Source: Treponema sp.
GTDB lineage: Bacteria; Spirochaetota; Spirochaetia; Treponematales; Breznakiellaceae
NCBI GenBank assembly: GCA_031278025.1
Contig: JAITLF010000321.1
Span: forward strand, 1-10,666
DNA length: 10,666 nucleotides
Direction of reading: 5' to 3'
Shown: piece by piece, positions 6,165 through 10,666 of the stretch
Layout of the letters: every line of letters begins with the position of its first letter
Position numbering within the stretch: the first letter of the stretch is position 1
Made by a program: the position numbers and the translations under genes
Notes under the pieces: generated by a model
The model's database searches: none
Seen by the model: the letters and a program-made list of their open reading frames with translations, nothing else
What the model was told of the DNA's origin: nothing

Positions 6165-6918
6165 ACTCAGGAACCTGAGCCATCGTTTCGGCGGCCTCCA
6201 GGCGTTGACCGACATCAACCTGGAATTAAAACACGGGGACATAGCCGGGCTCATAGGCCCCAATGGGGCGGGAAAGACCACCGTCTTTAACCTGGTAAGC
6301 GGGTTCTATGTGCCTTCTGAAGGGGACATACTCCTTAAGGGGGTACGGATCAACGCCAGAAAGCCCCACGAAATAGCTTCCATGAAAATCGGGAGGACCT
6401 TTCAGAATATACGGCTGTGGAGCGAGATGACGGTGTTGGACAACATACGCATAGCCCAGCATTACCGCCTGGGGTACAACGCGGCGGAGGTGTTCTTCAA
6501 GACCAGGCGCTACCGGGAACGGGAAGCGGAGATCACCCGGTCGGCGCGGGAACTGCTTGAGGCGTTTCACCTGGCGGACCTGGCGGAGGAATATCCCCGG
6601 AACCTGCCGTACGGGATACAGCGCAGGGTGGAAATAGCCCGGGCCCTGTCCTTACAGCCGGAACTCCTCATGCTGGACGAGCCTGCGGCGGGGCTTAGTA
6701 CCGCAGATGTCTCCGAGCTTATCGACTATATCAACTGGATTCACGATACCTTCAAGCTTACCATCTGGATGATCGAACACCAGATGGAAGTGATCATGTC
6801 CTTGTGCCGTACGATACAGGTGATCGATTTCGGCAAAGAGATAGCCAAAGGGACGCCGGAAGCAATCAGGAGCAATCCGGAAGTTATCAAAGCCTACCTG
6901 GGGGAAGGAACGATATGA
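6145..6918 (+). CDS. livG: Branched-chain amino-acid ABC transporter ATPase LivG
   Basis: A 257-residue cytoplasmic ATPase that pairs with LivF to drive import. The start lies inside the livM end (20-base overlap), with AAGGAGG nine bases upstream. Walker A GPNGAGKTT (38-46), Q-loop TFQNIRL (85-91, Gln87), signature LPYGIQRRVE (154-163), Walker B LLMLDEP (174-180), switch His212 in EHQMEV. The ABC signature LPYGIQ departs from LSGGQ, but LivG proteins commonly read L-S/A-YG-QQ, so only the Pro and Ile are unusual. Length and the end (KAYLGE) are normal for LivG. Confidence 0.97.
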   Translation: MNEYHLELRNLSHRFGGLQALTDINLELKHGDIAGLIGPNGAGKTTVFNLVSGFYVPSEGDILLKGVRINARKPHEIASMKIGRTFQNIRLWSEMTVLDNIRIAQHYRLGYNAAEVFFKTRRYREREAEITRSARELLEAFHLADLAEEYPRNLPYGIQRRVEIARALSLQPELLMLDEPAAGLSTADVSELIDYINWIHDTFKLTIWMIEHQMEVIMSLCRTIQVIDFGKEIAKGTPEAIRSNPEVIKAYLGEGTI

Positions 6919-6945
6919 ATCATATACACAACCGGGAGCGCGGTC

Positions 6946-7686
6946 ATGCTGCTTGAAGTTCACCAATTAAAGGCGTCCTACGGGAACATTGAAGCCCTCC
7001 ACGGTGTTTCCTTTGCCATAGACAAGGGGGAGATCGTTACCCTCATCGGCGCTAACGGCGCGGGAAAGACCTCGACCCTCCTGAGCCTGGCCCGGCTTCC
7101 GCAGCCTGAAGCGCCGGCGGTCTCAGGCGGGGATATTCTCTACGAGGGGAAGAGCATACTTAAAACCGAACCCCATGTCCTCATACAGAAGAAGATGATG
7201 GCCTTGGTTCCGGAAGGCAGGCATATTTTTGGGAACCTGACGGTACAGGAAAACCTGATGATTGCCTCCTTCCCCCACCGGAAGGAGGTGAACCGGGAGG
7301 TTATTACCGGGGAAATCCAGGAACTGGTGTACAGCCTCTTTCCCCGGCTCTATGAGCGGCGGAAACAGCGGGGGGAGCTTTTGAGCGGCGGGGAACAGCA
7401 GATGCTGGCGGTGGGCCGGGCTCTGATGACCGGCAGCGAATTCATCATGCTGGATGAGCCTTCCATGGGCCTGGCGCCGAAACTGATGTACGAGATGTTC
7501 CGGGCCTTACGGCAGCTAAACTTTGTCAAGCATATCACCATCCTGGTGGTGGAGCAGAACGCCAAGGTAGCCCTTGATTTCGCAAGCCGGGGCTATGTCC
7601 TCAAGACCGGGGAAATCATCGCATGGGGAACTTCGGAGGAACTGGCGGCCAACGCGGACGTAAAGAAAGCGTACCTGGGCGGCTAA
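6946..7686 (+). CDS. livF: Branched-chain amino-acid ABC transporter ATPase LivF
   Basis: A 246-residue ATPase, the second motor subunit. The start MLLEVHQLKASYG at 6946 is supported by GGGAG (6934-6938) seven bases upstream, 27 bases after livG. Walker A GANGAGKTS (35-43), the LivF-typical VPEGRHIF (88-95), signature LLSGGEQQ (145-152), Walker B FIMLDEP (166-172), and VVEQNAKVAL (201-210), where LivF proteins have EQN in place of the switch His. A short insert (PQPEAPAVS, 52-60) lengthens the loop after Walker A. It ends KKAYLGG as the family does. Its TAA overlaps the stop codon of the convergent nudC gene by sharing CTAA. Confidence 0.97.
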   Translation: MLLEVHQLKASYGNIEALHGVSFAIDKGEIVTLIGANGAGKTSTLLSLARLPQPEAPAVSGGDILYEGKSILKTEPHVLIQKKMMALVPEGRHIFGNLTVQENLMIASFPHRKEVNREVITGEIQELVYSLFPRLYERRKQRGELLSGGEQQMLAVGRALMTGSEFIMLDEPSMGLAPKLMYEMFRALRQLNFVKHITILVVEQNAKVALDFASRGYVLKTGEIIAWGTSEELAANADVKKAYLGG

Positions 7687-8549
7687 AGCCGATAACAGCC
7701 GCCGTCCTTTAGCCATTGATTGATAAGATACCGGGCTACCGAGCCGGGACCGGGCAGTTTCGGCAAGGCATCCCGGCGGAACCAGCGGGCATCTTCGATT
7801 TCCTCGCCGTCGGGGCAAAGCTCTCCCCGGACATGGCGGGCGGTAAAACCCAGCATCAGAGCGTTGGGAAAAGGCCAGGGCTGGGATGCCGCGTAGCGTA
7901 TGTTACGGATATCAATTCCCGCCTCTTCCCGGACTTCCCGTTCCACGGTGGTTTCCAGATTTTCCCCGGCTTCGTTAAACCCCGCGATAAGGCTGTAGAC
8001 GCCGCCAGGGAACTTTTTGTTGTGGGCCAGGAGAACTTCGTCCCGGTCGTTGGTAACCAGAACAATGACAGCCGGGGAAATCCGCGGGTACTCCCGGCGT
8101 CCGCAAACCGGGCAGAGCCGGGCAAGTTCGTCTGGGGCGTCGATGTTGCGGCCTCCGCAGGCGCCGCAGTAGACCGATTCCCGCCGCCACTGCATGACAT
8201 GGTATGCCCGAAAAAAGCGGCCTATGTCCTCCTGGCCGGAGAACACGCCGTGTTCCGCAGCGGGAAGGGAACGGCGTATATGGACAGCCTGCCATCCGGC
8301 GGGCAGGGGGACGCCGTCGTCCAGGAACAAGCCCCCTATCACCCCTCCCCCGTGGGTTTCGGGGATCTCAAAATAATCCGTTCCCGCGCCCGTCCATTCG
8401 CCGGGAAGCAGGCCCCGGTCTATTCCGTGAAAAAGAAACCCGCCGCCGGTTTTTAGGGAAGCCTCAGCGGCTTCAGGGAAAGAATCCGGAACCGCCAGGG
8501 TATCCCCCCGGAAAACAAACACCGTCGAAGCACAAACACCGTCCACCAT
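7683..8549 (-). CDS. nudC: NudC-type NUDIX hydrolase (NADH pyrophosphatase / NAD-cap decapping)
   Basis: Cytoplasmic pyrophosphatase that splits NADH to NMNH and AMP and, in E. coli, removes NAD caps from RNA 5' ends. With the start at 8549 it has 288 residues: an N-terminal NudC-like domain (1-~115), zinc ribbon Cys128-x2-Cys131 and Cys146-x2-Cys149, then a complete NUDIX box from Gly190 (G-x5-E-x7-REVREEAGI, to about 212) and the NudC signature SQPWPFP (222-228), which separates NudC from other NUDIX enzymes. E. coli NudC has 257 residues. The frame is open to an ATG at 8621 (312 residues) and has another at 8561. I chose 8549 because GAGGG (8559-8555) precedes it by five bases and the family-like ASTVFVFRGD begins soon after; the upstream starts lack ribosome sites. 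Convergent with livF, stops overlapping, no terminator between. Confidence 0.92.
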   Translation of the reverse strand: MVDGVCASTVFVFRGDTLAVPDSFPEAAEASLKTGGGFLFHGIDRGLLPGEWTGAGTDYFEIPETHGGGVIGGLFLDDGVPLPAGWQAVHIRRSLPAAEHGVFSGQEDIGRFFRAYHVMQWRRESVYCGACGGRNIDAPDELARLCPVCGRREYPRISPAVIVLVTNDRDEVLLAHNKKFPGGVYSLIAGFNEAGENLETTVEREVREEAGIDIRNIRYAASQPWPFPNALMLGFTARHVRGELCPDGEEIEDARWFRRDALPKLPGPGSVARYLINQWLKDGGCYRL

Positions 8550-8596
8550 ACACGCCCTCATGCCATCATCATAGTGTGCCAGATCCCATCTGACTA

Positions 8597-8655
8597 GGAA
8601 CCTGCCGCAGGGCGAGCGCATTAGACATTCTTAGGGATCAGCCGCCACAGGTTCC
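8597..8655. repeat. Spaced inverted repeat upstream of nudC
   Basis: GGAACCTG (8597-8604) and CAGGTTCC (8648-8655) are perfect inverted copies 43 bases apart, spanning the alternative nudC start at 8621. It could be a looping operator or a remnant boundary; nothing in the sequence decides. Confidence 0.3.
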
Positions 8656-8787
8656 CTTACCGCCGCCGGCGGCTACGGCGGCAACAGCAACGGCACGATC
8701 GGCGGCAACGGCGGCGGCTACGACGCCTCGCCAGGCTTCATCATGATGTCCGGCGCGGTTATTGGCGGCGGTACTGCCGGCAACTGA
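8635..8787 (+). pseudogene. Gly-rich protein relic
   Basis: After an in-frame TAG at 8632, the frame is open for 50 codons to TGA 8785-8787 and reads as a low-complexity Gly/Ala/Asn/Thr peptide (GGYGGNSNG, GGNGGGYDASPG, MMSGAVIGGGTAGN). It has no usable start. The GGGTAGN / SGAVIGGG wording resembles the short repeats of Gly-rich surface or passenger proteins, so this may be the truncated tail of such a gene. The very GC-rich codons differ from the neighbours. A chance frame in GC-rich DNA is the alternative. Confidence 0.35.
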
Positions 8788-8810
8788 CGGCGGCGGGGCC
8801 TGGAGCGTGT

Positions 8811-8822
8811 AAACCTGGGTTT
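8811..8822. repeat. Left boundary palindrome AAACCTGGGTTT
   Basis: Near-perfect 12-bp palindrome at the left end of the 21-bp repeat array. It matches the boundary at 9000-9011 except for one base. Confidence 0.5.
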
Positions 8823-9002
8823 TTGCGCCGCAAAAATGTTTTTCCGCAGCGCAAAAGTGTTTTTCCGCAGCGCAAAAATGTTTTTCCGCAGCGCAAAAGT
8901 GTTTTTCCGCAACGCAAAAGTATTTTTGCGCTGCACAAAAGTGTTTTTCCGCTGCGGAAAAGTGTTTTTCCGCAACGCAAAAGTATTTTTGCGCTGCACA
9001 AA
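8820..9002. repeat. Tandem array of nine ~21-bp palindromic units
   Basis: Units start at 8820 (19 bp), 8839, 8860, 8881, 8902, 8923, 8944, 8965 (seven of exactly 21 bp) and 8986 (17 bp, partial). Each is T5, a 9-base GC core, A4-5, then RTR. The core is CCGCAGCGC, CCGCAACGC, GCGCTGCAC or CCGCTGCGG. Unit 1 (TTTTTGCG-C-CGCAAAAA) and unit 7 (TTTTCCGC-T-GCGGAAAA) are perfect palindromes; the others carry one or two breaks. Units 5-6 and 8-9 are near-identical pairs, so the array grew by block duplication. 21 bp equals two helical turns, so the A/T tracts are in phase and the DNA should be bent. There are no unique spacers, hence not CRISPR. All frames across it are open only because the period is a multiple of three. 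Confidence 0.9.
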
Positions 9003-9011
9003 CCCGGGTTT
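9000..9011. repeat. Right boundary palindrome AAACCCGGGTTT
   Basis: Perfect 12-bp palindrome closing the array, where the ninth unit breaks off. It is the symmetric counterpart of 8811-8822. Confidence 0.55.
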
Positions 9012-9026
9012 CTGATCAATAAACCG

Positions 9027-9060
9027 GGGTCCGGCAACACCGGACCCGGATTTTAATTTT
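9027..9060 (+). terminator. Intrinsic terminator after the array, possibly bidirectional
   Basis: GGGTCCGG (9027-9034), loop CAACA, CCGGACCC (9040-9047), then TTTTAATTTT (9051-9060). The stem can extend with a bulge to CCGG on both sides. On the plus strand this would end a transcript crossing the repeat array. Read leftward, TTTATT follows the same stem, so it can also end the stomatin operon about 105 bases past its stop. Confidence 0.65.
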
Positions 9061-9076
9061 CCATAAGGAGGAAAAT

Positions 9077-9226
9077 ATGGCAGATTGGCTTCTCCCTGCT
9101 CCCCGCGGGGATCTGCCCCGCCACCCCGCCGGGGGGGTTCGAACCCCCCGGAGCCCCGCCGTCGCTATCCTTTTTCCCGGCGCAGTTCCGTCAGCGCCTC
9201 AAGGCCGAAGATATCCTTGGCCTTGA
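9077..9226 (+). pseudogene. Orphan gene start with a perfect ribosome site
   Basis: AAGGAGG (9065-9071) lies five bases before an ATG that opens MADWLLPAPRGDL. The 49-codon frame soon enters GC-rich hairpin sequence and then the antisense of the stomatin gene, so only the first dozen codons look like a gene start. Short Treponema hypotheticals beginning MADW are something I recall but cannot verify here. Most likely it is the 5' stub of a gene cut by rearrangement. Confidence 0.3.
9132..9149. repeat. 18-bp perfect GC palindrome
   Basis: GGGGGGTTCGAACCCCCC, centred on TTCGAA, 16 bases past the stomatin stop. It may help end or protect the leftward stomatin message, but no T-run follows. Neighbouring CCCCGCGGGG is a second palindrome. 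Confidence 0.5.
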
Positions 9227-10133
9227 GTTCCTCGGTGATGGAATTGGGGACCAGCATCATGGAGTTCCCCGCCTTGAGCCCTTCATTTAATATCGAAAGA
9301 ATTTTGAGCTTCATGGCCGGTTCGTTCTTCCCGTAGATAGTTACCGCCTCTTCCATCTTTTTAGCGATTTCAATTTCCGCCTCCGCAAGGAGTATGCGGC
9401 CTTTTTTCTCCCGTTCCGCCTGGGCAAGCCGGGACAGGGAATCCTGAAGCGCTTCGGGGATCTGGATGTCGGTGATCTCGATGTGCTGTATGGTGATCCC
9501 CCATTCGGTCGTCTTCCGGTCAACTTCCTCCTGAATCCGCTTTTGGATGACTTCCCCGTGTTCCAGAAAGGTGGACAGGTCCTGGCTGGAAATGGCGTTC
9601 CGCAGGGCGTTTTTGGCGGAAAGCACCACCGCGCCGGTGTAATCTTCGACCTCCAGGATCGCTTTTTGCGGGTCCCACACCAGCCAGAAACACAGGGCGT
9701 CTACCGTTACGGTTACCGAATCGCCGGTAAGGGTTTCCTGAGCGGAGAAGTCGGTTACCCGGATGCGGAGGTCCACTATCTGGGCAATACGGTCCGCCAG
9801 GGGGATGAGGAAAAAAAGTCCCGGACCCTTCACCTGGTGGAACCTCCCGAACCGGAGAACAATGGCCCGCTCCCATTCGTCAACTTTACGTACCGAAGGG
9901 ATGAGGAGTACCGCCGCGGCCAGAATCGCGGGAAGCGTTGTCAGGATGGAAGGATCAAAAATCCAGAGCCGGGACAGGCGCTGACCGGCCAGGATCCCCG
10001 CGGCGCAGAGGAACAGGACGAACAGCTTTACCCCGATAAAGTCCCGTTTTATTCCATCAGGATGCGCGTTTTTTGCCGGGGCGCGCGCGGGCTCCCAGGA
10101 TTCGTCCTTCCTGTTCGGCTTAATCAGATTCAT
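9165..10133 (-). CDS. Stomatin/slipin-type SPFH (band 7) membrane protein
   Basis: A 322-residue protein of the SPFH family, which forms oligomeric membrane microdomain scaffolds and often modulates proteases or membrane quality control. ATG at 10133 is preferred, with AAGGAG (GGAG at 10147-10144) ten bases ahead; TTG at 10136 is an alternative with better spacing. Two hydrophobic segments (34-50 and 62-80) anchor it. The SPFH domain follows: VDEWERAIVLRFGRF (84-98), GPGLFFLIP (103-111), VDLRIRVTDF (120-129), DSVTVTVDAL (138-147), EVEDY (161-165), ALRNAISSQDLSTFL (176-190), then WGITIQHIEITDIQIPEALQ (211-230) and a coiled Ala/Glu-rich stretch (236-270). The canonical PPQEVIT reads SAQETLT. 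A longer polar N-terminus (1-33) and a second hydrophobic segment are additions to the simplest slipins. No NfeD partner is seen on the visible side; a GntR gene precedes it by 31 bases. Confidence 0.93.
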   Translation of the reverse strand: MNLIKPNRKDESWEPARAPAKNAHPDGIKRDFIGVKLFVLFLCAAGILAGQRLSRLWIFDPSILTTLPAILAAAVLLIPSVRKVDEWERAIVLRFGRFHQVKGPGLFFLIPLADRIAQIVDLRIRVTDFSAQETLTGDSVTVTVDALCFWLVWDPQKAILEVEDYTGAVVLSAKNALRNAISSQDLSTFLEHGEVIQKRIQEEVDRKTTEWGITIQHIEITDIQIPEALQDSLSRLAQAEREKKGRILLAEAEIEIAKKMEEAVTIYGKNEPAMKLKILSILNEGLKAGNSMMLVPNSITEELKAKDIFGLEALTELRREKG

Positions 10134-10164
10134 CAATCTCGTTCTCCTTATCAAAATTTTGGCT

Positions 10165-10614
10165 TCAGGAGCGCTTTGCCCGCCGTTTCCCCTTCACCAC
10201 ATCTTTGCGTATATAATCCCGCACGGTATCGGGCAGGTCCCCTTCTTCCACTCCCAGATCCTTCATGTCCTGAACGAAACGGCTCAACACCTCCCGGATC
10301 TTCCGGTTAAGCCCTTCCTCGGCGCTGATGGCTTCCCCCAGGGAAGGCGCTTTGTCCGACACGTAGGTGCCGCTGCCCACCTGGGTTACCAGGATCCCCC
10401 GTATCTCCAGTTCTCCATAGGCTTTGGCGATGGTATTGGGGTTGATCTTTAAGGCCACCGCCAGGGAACGGATAGTGGGCAACTTGTCCCCCGGATGCAT
10501 CCGCCCGGATAGGATCGCGTATTCTATCTGCTGGATGATCTGCCGGTAAATCGGCACGCCGTTAGCCGCGCCCAGGGAAAAGTTCAGTTCCGTTTCCACG
10601 GTTGTACTATTCAT
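10165..10614 (-). CDS. GntR-family transcriptional regulator, YtrA subfamily
   Basis: A 149-residue DNA-binding protein with a winged HTH at residues ~18-88: VPIYRQIIQQIEYAILSG (20-37), PGDKLPTIRSLAVALKINPN (41-60), TIAKAYGELEIRGIL (61-75) and the wing VGSGTYVS (79-86). The C-terminal part (90-149) is a short helical dimerisation tail ending in a basic KGKRRAKRS, not a FadR, HutC or MocR domain, which marks the YtrA type. These regulators usually repress their own operon, often with membrane-protein or ABC-transporter partners. Its operon mate here is a stomatin-like protein. No ribosome site precedes the ATG; the promoter position predicts a leaderless mRNA. Confidence 0.92.
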   Translation of the reverse strand: MNSTTVETELNFSLGAANGVPIYRQIIQQIEYAILSGRMHPGDKLPTIRSLAVALKINPNTIAKAYGELEIRGILVTQVGSGTYVSDKAPSLGEAISAEEGLNRKIREVLSRFVQDMKDLGVEEGDLPDTVRDYIRKDVVKGKRRAKRS

Positions 10615-10622
10615 CGGATACC

Positions 10623-10651
10623 GTCATAGATGACATCGTACAATATGTCAA
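10623..10651 (-). promoter_or_regulatory. Promoter and operator of the gntR-stomatin operon
   Basis: On the minus strand TTGACA (10651-10646), exactly 17 bases, TATGAC (10628-10623). The expected +1 is about 10616, only two to three bases before the ATG at 10614. The inverted repeat TGACAT (10631-10636), 8 bases, ATGTCA (10645-10650) fills the spacer and overlaps the -35, an ideal place for autorepression by the GntR protein. Confidence 0.65.
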
Positions 10652-10666
10652 TCGTTTTTTCCCCGG

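Noticed and set aside
5322..6281. 319-residue minus-strand frame opposite livM/livG
   Set aside because: A mirror frame of well-conserved transporter genes; composition is His/Gly/Arg-rich as expected of antisense codons.
8820..9002. CRISPR array
   Set aside because: Units are contiguous with no unique spacers, only 21 bp long, and no cas genes lie nearby.
8718..9056. Proteins encoded across the repeat array on either strand
   Set aside because: The 21-bp period keeps several frames open on both strands; no ribosome sites and no family resemblance.
9125..9155. tRNA T-arm (GGTTCGAACC with G/C stem)
   Set aside because: It is a simple palindrome; no D-arm, anticodon arm, matching acceptor strand or CCA end is present.
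10136..10154. Longer stomatin start at 10154
   Set aside because: The codon is TTG and lies upstream of, and partly across from, the AAGGAG ribosome site, which serves 10136 or 10133.

Overview
The window looks like a piece of a spirochaete chromosome, most likely a Treponema of the insect-gut type. This rests on moderate GC content, AGGAGG-type ribosome sites, an exported binding protein ending its leader in a Gly-rich 'SAGGGKE' stretch, and long gene-free spacers full of palindromes. The genus is my inference from memory of such genomes; the gene families themselves are read from the sequence.

Layout. (1) Positions 1-840: a small, extremely acidic protein gene (306-596, +) behind a TTGACA promoter and three successive inverted repeats, then a terminator and a repeat-rich spacer. 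(2) 839-1954 (-): an M20D metallo-amidohydrolase. (3) 1955-2419: a spacer built almost wholly of palindromes, including a 30-bp AT-rich operator-like palindrome and a 157-bp element whose two halves are imperfect inverted copies (MITE-like). (4) 2420-2751: a broken Lrp/AsnC regulator that has lost about 40 residues between its HTH and the rest of its ligand domain. (5) 2752-7686 (+): a complete branched-chain/amino-acid ABC importer operon, livK-H-M-G-F. It lies behind a good promoter with three helically phased TGYATAAAT motifs and a hairpin at the predicted transcript start. (6) 7683-8549 (-): a NudC-type NUDIX hydrolase whose stop codon overlaps that of livF. (7) 8550-9164: a non-coding stretch with a Gly-rich gene relic, a striking array of nine ~21-bp palindromic units flanked by AAACCYGGGTTT palindromes, a terminator, and an orphan start with a perfect ribosome site. 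(8) 9165-10614 (-): a stomatin/SPFH membrane protein and, upstream of it in the same operon, a YtrA-type GntR repressor whose promoter predicts a leaderless mRNA with an operator-like repeat in the promoter spacer.

How the parts fit. The amidohydrolase (frees amino acids from N-acyl conjugates), the former Lrp-type regulator and the LIV importer form a plausible amino-acid scavenging neighbourhood whose regulator has decayed while palindromic sites remain. The GntR-stomatin pair is a separate self-regulated envelope unit. I see no obvious new defence or mobile system. The least explained elements are the 21-bp palindromic array, the 157-bp palindromic element and the acidic-protein locus.
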